DNA of 44,555 nucleotides from Lachnospiraceae bacterium (GTDB lineage: Bacteria > Bacillota > Clostridia > Lachnospirales > Lachnospiraceae), in the NCBI GenBank assembly GCA_021770245.1, contig JAETRI010000024.1:1-44555 (forward strand), written 5' to 3'. Within the stretch, counting starts at the first letter, position 1; every line of letters starts with the position of its first letter. The position numbers were made by a program, and so were the translations under genes. Of the stretch, positions 16,301 through 24,270 are shown in pieces. The notes under the pieces were generated by a model. It saw only the letters and a program-made list of their open reading frames with translations, was not told the DNA's origin and ran no database searches.

Positions 16301-17245
16301 CTATATCCCCCGCGCCTGACCCACATTTTCCCGGAACCAGTCGTAGGCCAGCCTTACCCCTTCCTCCAGATCCACTTTATGCGTCCATCCCAAGTTATGA
16401 AGTTTCGTCACGTCCGTCAGCTTCCGCGGCGTTCCGTCCGGCATTCCGGCATTCCAGCGGATCCCGCCCGTAAATCCCACCGTCCGCTTCACCGTCTCCG
16501 CCAGCTCGCGGATGGTCACTTCCTTTCCCGTCCCGATATTGACATGCTGTTCCCCGCTGTAGCTTTCCAGCAGGAAGACACAGGCGTCCGCCATATCGTC
16601 CACATAGAGGAATTCCCGCAGGGGCGTCCCCGTCCCCCACAGCTCCACCTCTGGCGCCCCGCTCTCCTTCGCCTCATGGAATTTGCGGATCATGGCGGGA
16701 AGCACATGGCTCCCCTGCAGGTCATAGTTGTCATAAGGCCCGTATAAATTGGTGGGCATACAGCTGATAAAGTCGTCCCCGTACTGCCGCTTATAGAATT
16801 TGCACATCTCCAGCCCCGCGATCTTGGCGATGGCATAGGCCTCGTTGGTTTCCTCCAGCGGCCCGGTGAGAAGGGCGTCCTCCGGTATGGGCTGGGGCGC
16901 CATTCTGGGATAGATGCAGGTGCTTCCCAGGAAAAGCAGCTTCTTCACCCCATAATCGTGGCTGCATTTGATCACATTGCACTGGATCTGCATATTTTCA
17001 TAGGCGAATTCCGCAGGAGTCGTATTGTTGGCATTGATGCCGCCCACCTTTGCCGCCGCCAGGACCACCACGTCCGGCCTTTCCTTTTCAAAAAAATCCC
17101 GCACCTGTGCCTGGCTGGTCAGATCCAGCTCCCGATGGGTTCTTCCGATAATGTTCCCGTACCCTTTTGCTTTCAGGCTGCGCACAATGGCGCTGCCCAC
17201 CAGCCCTCTGTGCCCTGCCACATATATCTTATCCGTTTTTTGCAT
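16301..17245 (-). CDS. fcl: GDP-L-fucose synthase
   Basis: This 314-residue short-chain dehydrogenase epimerises and reduces GDP-4-keto-6-deoxymannose, the Gmd product, to GDP-L-fucose. It has the NADP-binding [14 protein letters not shown] at residues 12-25, an SxC region (FLGSTCIYP), and the catalytic YAIAKIAG with Tyr and Lys spaced YxxxK near residue 136. [13 protein letters not shown] follows, as in WcaG enzymes. The length is normal. The start lies behind GAAGGAG, itself preceded by a GCCGCC hairpin (17261-17276). With ManC downstream and Gmd two genes upstream, it completes GDP-L-fucose synthesis. Confidence 0.95.
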   Translation of the reverse strand: MQKTDKIYVAGHRGLVGSAIVRSLKAKGYGNIIGRTHRELDLTSQAQVRDFFEKERPDVVVLAAAKVGGINANNTTPAEFAYENMQIQCNVIKCSHDYGVKKLLFLGSTCIYPRMAPQPIPEDALLTGPLEETNEAYAIAKIAGLEMCKFYKRQYGDDFISCMPTNLYGPYDNYDLQGSHVLPAMIRKFHEAKESGAPEVELWGTGTPLREFLYVDDMADACVFLLESYSGEQHVNIGTGKEVTIRELAETVKRTVGFTGGIRWNAGMPDGTPRKLTDVTKLHNLGWTHKVDLEEGVRLAYDWFRENVGQARGI

Positions 17246-17250
17246 AAGCC

Positions 17251-17302
17251 GTCTCCTTCGGCCGCCGTAAGGCGGCGCTCAATTCCGGGCATGTTTTCGC
17301 CC
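17251..17302 (-). repeat. GC hairpin joined to the fcl ribosome-binding site
   Basis: On the minus strand a second hairpin, arms CGGGC/GCCCG (about 17286-17302), precedes GAATTGAGC and then GCCGCC-TTAC-GGCGGC (17261-17276). CGAAGGAGACGG follows with the GGAG of fcl. The GAATTGAG(A/C)GCCGCC stretch also occurs in flagellin leader unit 1 (67-81), so the two leaders share more than the stem. Confidence 0.7.
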
Positions 17303-17308
17303 GTATTC

Positions 17309-19054
17309 CTACTCCTTTTTCCGGAATCCGTACCGGATCTGCCCTTTCTCTCCGCGCAGCTTTATTTCCTGTACCCAGGGGGATGAGGGGAATTTATCAT
17401 AACCGATCTGTCCGCCTTCTTTCGGCACATAGACGGTGACGCCGTCCACCTCATACGTGTAGGCCGGAAATGTGCCGTAAGTCTGCTGCCTGATATACCA
17501 GGGCTCTTTCGCCCGCTCCGCCATGCCGCCAGCCAGATCCGCCGTCTTATAGATCAGGAAACCGATCAGGAGGACTCTAAACAACTTTTTCCCCCTCTCC
17601 CCGCTGCCGGGGCCGCGGCAGTACCAGAAGCCCCCCGCCACGGCAGGCAGTGCGATCACGTAGGCATAACCGTAACGCACCAGAGGCGCGGAAAACTGCC
17701 ACGCCAGATAGCAGGCCGCCAGGGCCGCCCCGTATATAAGCCAGTCCCCATATCCCGGCTGCAGGGGCTCTGCCTTTCCGGAAGGGGAGCCGGAGGAATC
17801 CGATCTGCGGACAGCCGCCGCATTTTGTTCCTCTCTCCGGTTTTGCACGGCCGCCAGGGCGCCCTTCCCCAGGAAAATACCTCCCGCCGCCATTCCCAAG
17901 GCGCTCATGGCCACCCAGGCTTTTTCCAGACCCTTCAGGGAGAGAAACCAGGGCCAGGCCCAACGGAGAAATGGCGTGTCATATCGGTTCACATCATAGA
18001 TCCCTCGGGCATATACCTGGATTTCTTTGGAATCGAAGTCCGCCAGCCCCTTTTCCATCTTCCAGTCCACACAAAACAGATCGATAAAGGTAAAGGGATA
18101 GACCAGCCAGCCGGAAATCAGCACGTTCCGGATCAGCCAGGGCAGCGCCGTTAAGACTCCCAGGCCGATATAAAACAGGATCTTCTTCCACTGCCGGTTT
18201 CCAAGAAGCATTGCCGCCGGTTTACATACCAGGAGAAGAAGCGCTGCCGTCGAAAGCTTCACCGTCACCGCCGCCACCGTCAACAGGCATAACAGGGCAT
18301 AGGGCTCTGCCTCCCTCTCTCCCCGTTCCGTCAGATCCAGCCATGCAATCAGGATATAGAAGACCAGCAGCATGGCGAAATAATCCGTGGCCGGCGAAAC
18401 CATTTCCCCGTACAAAACGGTCAGATAATAGACCGCCCCGCAGCGCAGGAAATCCGATACCGCGACCCTGCGCCCCCCAAAAACCGACAGAAGCGGCGCG
18501 CATTGAACCGCCACAAGCAGGGCGAAGAAGCCCTGAACCACATGCAGCGGCTCCGAAAAAAGCCATTTCAGGCTGTAAAGCGCACAGAGGCAAAGAGCGG
18601 AGCTGTTATAGGCAAACCTGCTGTGCAGATTACCCAGCCCCGGCACGACGCCGTATTCCTCGATCCACCGGATGGCCTGGGCATGGTACAGCCCTGTGTC
18701 CACGTGCATGATTCCCCGGGAGGTTCCGTAGGCCATGACCAGCACCAGAACGGCGGCCGCCGCCAGCTTTCCCGGACCGCACCCCTTCCGCCTTTCCCGG
18801 AAAAAATCCCAAAGCTGCCTGCGAAATCGGACTGCGGACAGCAGGCAGAACACCGTCAGAACGCCGTTTGCCGCCGCCCCCACCCCCGCAAACAGGCTAT
18901 ATACCTGTGCATATACCAGAAGCGCCGCCAACCCGGCCATGAGCACATCCGTTACGCTGCGGCGCAGTCCGGGGCCAAGGAAGCCGAGCAGGGAAAAGCC
19001 TGTCAGAAATGCAGTTAGGAAAATATAGCTCCACGCAAGCAGTACATAGACCAT
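17309..19054 (-). CDS. Large membrane protein, LIC_10190-like
   Basis: This is a 581-residue protein with about 12 membrane segments. The first extracytoplasmic part includes HVDTGLYHAQAIRWIEEYG and VPGLGNLHSRFAYNSS at about residues 116-152, a pattern I associate with LIC_10190-family membrane proteins found in polysaccharide loci. Its layout (Asp-Thr-Gly loop after the first segments, many helices, C-terminal hydrophilic tail of about 70 residues) resembles GT-C glycosyltransferases that use polyprenyl-phosphate sugars. It may therefore be the partner of the GtrB-like enzyme, or a transporter. A Ser/Gly/Pro-rich cytosolic loop lies near residues 410-430. Position between gmd and fcl supports a role in the fucosylated glycan. 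The reaction is unproven. Confidence 0.7.
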   Translation of the reverse strand: MVYVLLAWSYIFLTAFLTGFSLLGFLGPGLRRSVTDVLMAGLAALLVYAQVYSLFAGVGAAANGVLTVFCLLSAVRFRRQLWDFFRERRKGCGPGKLAAAAVLVLVMAYGTSRGIMHVDTGLYHAQAIRWIEEYGVVPGLGNLHSRFAYNSSALCLCALYSLKWLFSEPLHVVQGFFALLVAVQCAPLLSVFGGRRVAVSDFLRCGAVYYLTVLYGEMVSPATDYFAMLLVFYILIAWLDLTERGEREAEPYALLCLLTVAAVTVKLSTAALLLLVCKPAAMLLGNRQWKKILFYIGLGVLTALPWLIRNVLISGWLVYPFTFIDLFCVDWKMEKGLADFDSKEIQVYARGIYDVNRYDTPFLRWAWPWFLSLKGLEKAWVAMSALGMAAGGIFLGKGALAAVQNRREEQNAAAVRRSDSSGSPSGKAEPLQPGYGDWLIYGAALAACYLAWQFSAPLVRYGYAYVIALPAVAGGFWYCRGPGSGERGKKLFRVLLIGFLIYKTADLAGGMAERAKEPWYIRQQTYGTFPAYTYEVDGVTVYVPKEGGQIGYDKFPSSPWVQEIKLRGEKGQIRYGFRKKE

Positions 19055-19079
19055 CCGGTTTTACTCCCATCCGCTCACA

Positions 19080-20144
19080 TCAATTCCTGCTCTTATACGC
19101 CTCGCAGCCGATCCCCAAAACCGACTGCAGATCCGCATCCATCATCATCGCCACGAGCCCTCTGAAATCCACTCTCCGTTTCCAGTTCAGTTCCTTTTCC
19201 GCCCTGGAACAGTCGCCCCAGAGGAACTCCACTTCAGCGGGACGATAGAACTCCGGATTGACATCCACCAGCAGTTTCCCGGTCTTGGCATCATATCCCT
19301 TTTCCTGCACGCCGCTGCCTTCCCAGCGGACGGTGATTCCTACCTGTTCAAAGGCGGCCTCCACGAATTCCCGCACCGTATGGGTCTCATTGGTAGCCAG
19401 CACATAGTCTCCCGGCGCCTCCTGCTGAAGCATCAGCCACATGCCTTCCACATAATCCCCCGCAAAGCCCCAGTCCCGTTTGGCGTCCATGTTCCCCAGG
19501 GAAAGCTTTTCCTGATTTCCCGCCAGGATATTCGCCACAGCCAGCGTAATCTTGCGCGTGACGAAATTCTCTCCCCTCCTGGGCGATTCGTGATTGAAGA
19601 GAATGCCGTTGCAGGCGAACATATTATAGGACTCCCTGTAATTCACGGTAATCCAGTAGGAATACAGTTTTGCCACCCCATAAGGGCTCTTGGGATAAAA
19701 AGGCGTTTTCTCGCTCTGGGGCGCGGTCTCCGGCAGTCCGCCGAACAGTTCCGACGTGGATGCCTGGTAAAAACGGCAGGGACCTGCGTTAATCCGGATG
19801 GCCTCCAACAGCTTCAGGGTGCTGATCCCGGTGGCGTCCGCGGTGTATTCCGGCACCTCAAAAGAAATACCCACATGGGACTGAGCCGCAAGATTATATA
19901 CTTCCGTGGGACGGATCTCCGCCATCAGACGCATCAGTCCGCTGGAATCCGTGGTATCCGCATAATGCAGAAAGAACTTTACATGGTGATAAGGCGAAGC
20001 GAGCAGATGGTCAATCCTGCCCGTCACGGAAATACTGTGCCTTCTCACCAGCCCGTGTACCTCATATCCCTTTTCCAGCAGAAATTCCGCCAAATACGAC
20101 CCGTCCTGTCCGTTCACACCCGTTATCAAAGCCACATTTCTCAT
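19080..20144 (-). CDS. gmd: GDP-mannose 4,6-dehydratase
   Basis: This 354-residue extended short-chain dehydrogenase converts GDP-mannose to GDP-4-keto-6-deoxymannose. It has the NADP-binding [15 protein letters not shown] at residues 9-23, [20 protein letters not shown] near 84-96, catalytic [10 protein letters not shown] (YxxxK) near 155, and [17 protein letters not shown] near 180-196. All are standard Gmd motifs and the length is usual. It is the first gene of the locus, behind the promoter at 20222-20250. A GGAG lies about 12 nt upstream, so the ribosome site is rather distant. Divergent neighbour: an AraC-type regulator. Confidence 0.96.
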   Translation of the reverse strand: MRNVALITGVNGQDGSYLAEFLLEKGYEVHGLVRRHSISVTGRIDHLLASPYHHVKFFLHYADTTDSSGLMRLMAEIRPTEVYNLAAQSHVGISFEVPEYTADATGISTLKLLEAIRINAGPCRFYQASTSELFGGLPETAPQSEKTPFYPKSPYGVAKLYSYWITVNYRESYNMFACNGILFNHESPRRGENFVTRKITLAVANILAGNQEKLSLGNMDAKRDWGFAGDYVEGMWLMLQQEAPGDYVLATNETHTVREFVEAAFEQVGITVRWEGSGVQEKGYDAKTGKLLVDVNPEFYRPAEVEFLWGDCSRAEKELNWKRRVDFRGLVAMMMDADLQSVLGIGCEAYKSRN

Positions 20145-20221
20145 ATGATCATTTCGCTCCTCTCTCTTTCCTCCGCCCTCCCGCCGCAGCCTTTCGTACG
20201 GGTTTCGGGCGGCTTCATGAA

Positions 20222-20250
20222 ACTATACCACGCCGTTTTTTCTTTTACAA
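20222..20250 (-). promoter_or_regulatory. Sigma-A-type promoter of the gmd operon
   Basis: On the minus strand TTGTAA (20245-20250) and TATAGT (20222-20227) are 17 bp apart, 78 bp upstream of gmd. It diverges from the araC-type gene's promoter; their -35 boxes are about 30 bp apart, so the regulator could act on both. Confidence 0.65.
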
Positions 20251-20280
20251 TTTACTATCTTGCCCAGAAATAGGATTATA

Positions 20281-20309
20281 TTGCTATCATCCTCCGGCTG
20301 CGTTATAAT
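20281..20309 (+). promoter_or_regulatory. Sigma-A-type promoter of the AraC-type regulator
   Basis: TTGCTA (20281-20286) and TATAAT (20304-20309) are 17 bp apart, 25 bp before the regulator's start codon. The very short 5' UTR holds the AAAGGA ribosome site. Confidence 0.7.
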
Positions 20310-20333
20310 AATACGAAAGAAAGGAAAAAAACT

Positions 20334-21170
20334 ATGGCAAAATCGTTGTCCGACCGCGTGCTGGCCACGCCCTCCTCCTATGCCCGAAAACATTATCTCT
20401 ATGTCCAGGAAATCGGCACCCTCACCAGCATGGAGCCTCATATCAGCAGCCGTCAAAACCTCAGTTCCTATCTGTTTCTCACGGTCCAAAAGGGCGAAGG
20501 CTATCTCACCTACCAGGGCCGCAGGCATTTCATTCAGGCCGGCGACTGCATTTATATCAACTGCCGGAATCAATATGCCCATGAAAGCACTGCCGAGCAT
20601 CCCTGGACTCTCATGTGGGTACATTTTAACGGGAACGGGGCGGACGAGTTTTACGAAACCTATCGCCGCCAGGAGCGGGGATTTCTTTTCCATCCGGCGC
20701 AAACCGCGCCCTTTACGGACCGTTTGACCGCGCTGCACGCTCTGATGCGGACCAAACCCTCCCTGATGGAGCTATGCGCCCATCGATATCTGACGGATCT
20801 GATTACCCTGTGTTTCACGGAGAATAAGCCCGGACGGGCACAAGACGCATCTCCTCCGCCGAAGCTGATTCAAGTGCGTCAATATCTGGAAGAGCACTAT
20901 ATGGAACGGATCTGCCTGGAGGATCTCTCCTGCCTTTTTTTCATCAGTAAATATCATCTTGCCAGGGAATATAAGAAAAATTACGGTATCACCATCGGAA
21001 ATGACCTGACTGCCAGGAGGATTTCCCACGCCAAATCCCTGCTGCGGTTCTCCGACAGCTCCGTGGAGGAGATTGCTCTCCTGTGCGGCTTTTCCGAAGC
21101 CGGATATTTCATCCGGGCTTTTAAGAAAGCCGAAGGGATGACGCCCCTGGAATACCGCCGGAAGTGGTAG
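20334..21170 (+). CDS. AraC-family transcriptional regulator
   Basis: This 278-residue regulator has an N-terminal cupin-like sensing part (about residues 25-110, including VQKGEGYLTYQGRRHFIQAGDC) typical of AraC proteins that sense small sugars. A C-terminal pair of helix-turn-helix units spans about 175-278, with FISKYHLAREYKKNYGI and the family signature ALLCGFSEAGYFIRAFKKAE, ending in MTPLEYRRKW. It is divergent from gmd, with facing promoters in the 189-bp gap, so it is a candidate regulator of the fucose and polysaccharide genes. The effector is unknown. Confidence 0.92.
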   Translation: MAKSLSDRVLATPSSYARKHYLYVQEIGTLTSMEPHISSRQNLSSYLFLTVQKGEGYLTYQGRRHFIQAGDCIYINCRNQYAHESTAEHPWTLMWVHFNGNGADEFYETYRRQERGFLFHPAQTAPFTDRLTALHALMRTKPSLMELCAHRYLTDLITLCFTENKPGRAQDASPPPKLIQVRQYLEEHYMERICLEDLSCLFFISKYHLAREYKKNYGITIGNDLTARRISHAKSLLRFSDSSVEEIALLCGFSEAGYFIRAFKKAEGMTPLEYRRKW

Positions 21171-21273
21171 GCCGACTTCTTTTGGGGAAAATAACGGAAA
21201 GCCGTCTGCCGTATTTCATGGTAAATATCGTGATCTCGGGCCGTTTTGATTGCATACCGATCCCCCGCAGATC

Positions 21274-22119
21274 TCACATTCCTCCCAGATACGCCGCAAT
21301 GGCATCATGCCAGTCCGCAAACATGAAATCGGTGGTCAGTTTAAACATCCTGTTTTCCAGGATGGAATAGGCGGGTCTGGGCGCAGGAGCGCCGTATTCC
21401 TCCGTACTGATCTCTTCTACTCTCGTACTCTTTCCCGCCAGGCGGAAAATTTCCTTCGTGAAATCTGCCCAGCTGCAGCTTCCCTCACAGGTGGCATGGA
21501 ACAAACCGTAGTTTTCCGTGAAAAGAAGGGCCCCGATGGCCTTCGCCAGCTCCGCGGCGCTGGTAGGAGAACCCACCTGATCATTCACCACACGGATTTT
21601 CTCGTTGGTCTCCGACAGCCGGAGCATGGTCTTTACAAAATTCTTCCCGTCTCCATACAGCCACGCGGTCCGCAGGATAAAGTAGCGGTCCGCAAAGTCC
21701 CTCACAAATCTTTCCCCCGCCAGCTTGGTGGAACCGTAAGCGCTGCAGGGATCCGGCTTGTCCGTTTCCACATAGGGATTTTCCCTGTTCTTCCCGTCGA
21801 AGACATAATCCGTGGAAATATGCATCAGTTTCGCCCCCGTTTCCCTGGCGGCAATGCTTAAATTCCTCGGCCCGACGGCATTGATCCGGAACGCATTGTC
21901 ATAATCCGTCTCACAACCGTCCACGTTCGTATGCGCCGCACAGTTGATGATCGCGTACGGCTTTACCTCCCTGACCAGTTCCATCACCCGGTCAATGCTG
22001 GTAATATCCAGCTCTCCCACGTCCGTATTCACAAAATCGATGTCCGGGGCGCCCTTATAGAATTCGTTCACGGCCCTTCCGAGCTGTCCGTTACATCCGG
22101 TTACAATAATTTTCTTCAT
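21274..22119 (-). CDS. rmlD: dTDP-4-dehydrorhamnose reductase
   Basis: This is a 281-residue short-chain dehydrogenase with MKKIIVTGCNGQLGRAV at the start (NADPH binding), INCAAHTNVDGCETD near 64-78, STDYVFDG near 103-110 and YGSTKLAGE near 128-136 (catalytic YxxxK). RmlD makes dTDP-L-rhamnose in the last step of its pathway. RmlA, RmlB and RmlC are not in this window. I set the start at 22119, with GGAGG 8 nt upstream, rather than the in-frame ATG at 22146. It is monocistronic here, convergent with the AraC-type gene, behind an extended -10 promoter. Solitary RmlD-like enzymes with other keto-sugar substrates exist, so substrate is inferred. Confidence 0.9.
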   Translation of the reverse strand: MKKIIVTGCNGQLGRAVNEFYKGAPDIDFVNTDVGELDITSIDRVMELVREVKPYAIINCAAHTNVDGCETDYDNAFRINAVGPRNLSIAARETGAKLMHISTDYVFDGKNRENPYVETDKPDPCSAYGSTKLAGERFVRDFADRYFILRTAWLYGDGKNFVKTMLRLSETNEKIRVVNDQVGSPTSAAELAKAIGALLFTENYGLFHATCEGSCSWADFTKEIFRLAGKSTRVEEISTEEYGAPAPRPAYSILENRMFKLTTDFMFADWHDAIAAYLGGM

Positions 22120-22160
22120 ATAGGAAACCTCCACCTTCCTGATCATTCCTGTTTTCCCTT

Positions 22161-22169
22161 ATTATATCA
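22161..22169 (-). promoter_or_regulatory. Extended -10 promoter of rmlD
   Basis: On the minus strand TGATATAAT combines an extended -10 TG with a perfect TATAAT (22161-22166), 41 bp before the rmlD start. No good -35 box is visible at 17 bp. Confidence 0.6.
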
Positions 22170-22220
22170 CCGGCCCTCCCTTTTTACTACCGTTACTTTG
22201 ATGCCGCCAGGACATTCAGT

Positions 22221-22500
22221 AACAGTGCAGCCACCCCGCAGGCTCGCGGACGCCGGGACGCACAGGGAAGGATCCCGCCGGAAGCCATCTGCCGCTTTGG
22301 TGCTGCTTCTTAAGCCGATGGGAGCGGCTTCCTTGCGAATGCGGCGTTGTCCGACGAGCGCAGCGAGGAGTTTAGCCGCATTCGCAAGGTCCGAAGCCGG
22401 GAACGGCGGCTTTAGAAGCAGCCCAAAGGGGCGGCGGGCTTCCGGCGGGATCCTTCCCTGTGCGTCCCGGCGTCCGCGAGCCTGCGGGGCGCCTGAACCG
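22221..22500. repeat. Giant intergenic palindrome A with perfect 53-bp arms
   Basis: The 53 bases at 22234-22286 are the exact reverse complement of 22437-22489. The structure continues inward: GCCGCTTTGG... at 22291-22317 pairs imperfectly with the stretch up to 22434, and CGGCTTCCTTGCGAATGCGGC at about 22325-22345 pairs with 22375-22399. A loop of about 30 bases remains near 22346-22374. It fills most of the gap between rmlD and the YerB-like gene. Each arm contains a 46-bp core that also occurs alone at 37046-37091. No ORF fits the element. Confidence 0.9.
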
Positions 22501-22533
22501 ATAGGCTAAAATTATGAATTATTTTGTTAGGTA

Positions 22534-22563
22534 GTGACAATTCTCGTCTTTTGGGGCTATAAT
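22534..22563 (+). promoter_or_regulatory. Sigma-A-type promoter of the YerB-like lipoprotein
   Basis: GTGACA (22534-22539) and a perfect TATAAT (22558-22563) are 18 bp apart, 75 bp before the lipoprotein ATG and just right of palindrome A. Confidence 0.65.
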
Positions 22564-22637
22564 AAGAAACAGAACACATTCTGTCCCTGCTGCCTGGCTG
22601 CCGGGACTGCCATCATCAGGGAAAGTGAGGATCTGTC

Positions 22638-23801
22638 ATGAAAAAAACGAGCATTTTGCTTTTTATAGGGCTTTCGTCCGCCCTTCTGCTCTTCGGATGC
22701 GGCAAAAAGGAGGAGGAGGTACCGGAGGAAACGCCTGCTCCCGTGGAATCCGTGCCCGTGGAGACCATACCGGAGGAAACGGAACCGGAATCCGAGCCTG
22801 AGTCCGAACCGGAAGATCTGCCCCCGGAGGAAGGGATGGTGCACAGCCCCCTCACCAATGAATGGATCAGCGGGGATATCGCGGATCAGCGTCCGGTGGC
22901 CGTCATGGTGCCCAACGATTCCTCGGCCCTGCCCCATTACGGCCTTTCCAGGGCGGACATCCTGTATGAATGCCCGGTTGAGGCAAATATTACCCGTCTG
23001 ATGGCCGTCTTTAAGGACTGGAACCGGGACGATATGACCCGGATCGGCAATGTCAGAAGCTGTCGGGACTATTTCGTCTACTGGGCTTTTGAATATGATG
23101 CGGTGTATTTCCACTTCGGCGGCCCTTATTATATTGCCGATGTCATCGAAAAAAAGAGCACGAACAATGTCACGGGATGTACTTACGGAGACGGCGGAAA
23201 AAAGGGCATCTATGAAAATGCCTATTACCGCTCTTCTGACAGGAAAGCTCCTCAGAACGCTTATCTGAGCGCCGAGGGGATCAATAAGGCGCTGGATGCC
23301 CTGGACATCCCCAGGACCTATCGTTCCGATTACTATCAGCCGGATCGTTTTACCTTTGCGCCTGCCTCCGCTCCCAATACCCTGGAGCAGTATGGCAATT
23401 CCTTTGCCGTGAAAAAGCTGGACATGTCCTCCTGCTATCCCGTGTCCAAAACCTACTTCGAATATAACGAAACGGACGGCCTGTTTTACCGTTTTGAATA
23501 TGGCAAGCCCCATGTGGATGCGGGATTCGACAACACGCAGCTCGCCTTTAAGAACGTTCTGGTTCAGTTCGCCTACTGTGAGACCCGGGACGACCATGGC
23601 TACCTCGCTTTCCAGGTCCACGATACCAAAAGGGACGGCTATTACTTCACAAACGGCAGAGGGATCCATATCAACTGGAAGAAGGATTCCGATTATGGGG
23701 CCACCAAGTATTATGACGATAACGGAAATGAGATCCAGATCAATACGGGAAAGACTATGATCTGTATTTTGAAGGACGGCAGCCAGTTCGGGTATGATTG
23801 A
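22638..23801 (+). CDS. YerB-like lipoprotein (DUF3048)
   Basis: This 387-residue exported lipoprotein has a basic start, a hydrophobic stretch and the lipobox LLFGC with the lipidated Cys at 21. A very acidic, Pro/Glu-rich linker (about 25-65, repeated ETEPESEPES-type units) ties the folded part to the membrane. The rest matches the YerB/DUF3048 type: RPVAVMVPNDSSALPHYGLS, ADILYECPVEANITRLMAVF, IGNVRSCRDYFVYWA, and a C-terminal half with FTNGRGIHINWKK. Proteins of this kind bind at the cell surface; the biochemical role is not established. It is flanked by palindromes A and B and followed by a good terminator, so it is monocistronic. Confidence 0.9.
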   Translation: MKKTSILLFIGLSSALLLFGCGKKEEEVPEETPAPVESVPVETIPEETEPESEPESEPEDLPPEEGMVHSPLTNEWISGDIADQRPVAVMVPNDSSALPHYGLSRADILYECPVEANITRLMAVFKDWNRDDMTRIGNVRSCRDYFVYWAFEYDAVYFHFGGPYYIADVIEKKSTNNVTGCTYGDGGKKGIYENAYYRSSDRKAPQNAYLSAEGINKALDALDIPRTYRSDYYQPDRFTFAPASAPNTLEQYGNSFAVKKLDMSSCYPVSKTYFEYNETDGLFYRFEYGKPHVDAGFDNTQLAFKNVLVQFAYCETRDDHGYLAFQVHDTKRDGYYFTNGRGIHINWKKDSDYGATKYYDDNGNEIQINTGKTMICILKDGSQFGYD

Positions 23802-23814
23802 TTTTTTCAGGAAA

Positions 23815-23849
23815 AAAAGCGGCGGCGGTGCACAGGCACCGCCGCTTTT
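23815..23849 (+). terminator. Rho-independent terminator after the YerB-like gene
   Basis: GCGGCGGTGC and GCACCGCCGC (23822-23845) enclose an ACAG loop, with an A run on the 5' side and TTTT on the 3' side. It begins 14 bp after the stop codon. Confidence 0.9.
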
Positions 23850-23871
23850 GCGTATAAAGATGAGCACAGGA

Positions 23872-24162
23872 GGCCCCTGCGGCACCCCTGCCCTGCCCCG
23901 CGGCGCGTGGTGATCCATCGGGGACCCGCTTTCGCTCAGCCAAAAACGCAGCGGTACTAAGCTCGCGAAGGACGCGCTCGCTAAGTGCCCAATGTGGTCA
24001 ACTTAAGGCCATGGGCGCTCCCTGCCGGACGCCCGAGGCTGCAGGCGGGAGAGCGCCCAAGGTCTTAAGTTGACCACATTGCGCTAAGTGCCGGCGTTTT
24101 TGGATGGTCCCCTCTGTGATCACCACGCGCCGCGGGGCAGGGCAGGGGGTGCCACAGGGGCC
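23872..24162. repeat. Giant intergenic palindrome B
   Basis: Arms of 44-45 bp at 23872-23915 and 24118-24162 pair with one mismatch and one single-base indel. Further in, CCAAAAACGC (23940-23949) pairs with 24094-24103, and AATGTGGTCAACTTAAG (23991-24007) is the perfect complement of 24064-24080. Below that GGGCGCTC (about 24013-24020) pairs with GAGCGCCC (24051-24058). A part near 23955-23989 has no good partner. The sequence is unrelated to palindrome A. It occupies the gap between the YerB-like terminator and the tetR promoter. Confidence 0.9.
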
Positions 24163-24188
24163 TCAGGGCCATTCATGCGTTTATCCTG

Positions 24189-24217
24189 TTGACAGAGTTT
24201 GATCAAAGTAATATAAT
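24189..24217 (+). promoter_or_regulatory. Consensus promoter of the tetR-flavodoxin operon
   Basis: TTGACA (24189-24194) and TATAAT (24212-24217) with a 17-bp spacer match the sigma-A consensus exactly. A promoter this strong next to a repressor gene suggests the pair is normally held off. Confidence 0.9.
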
Positions 24218-24221
24218 CTAT

Positions 24222-24242
24222 TTATATAAATCGTTTATATAA
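24222..24242. promoter_or_regulatory. Probable TetR operator
   Basis: TTATATAAA and TTTATATAA form a perfect 9-bp inverted repeat around a 3-bp centre (TCG). It begins five bases after the -10 box, so a bound dimer would cover the start of transcription. The regulator gene starts 29 bp further on. Confidence 0.75.
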
Positions 24243-24270
24243 TTAATTTATGCATGTATGGAGAAATCAA

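Noticed and set aside
22557-23918. Minus-strand open frame of 453 codons opposite the YerB-like gene
   Set aside because: It is antisense to a gene with signal peptide, promoter and terminator, and its upstream end runs into palindrome B.
22221-24162. Palindromes A and B as a CRISPR array or IS element
   Set aside because: There are no regularly spaced direct repeats and no transposase frame inside either one.
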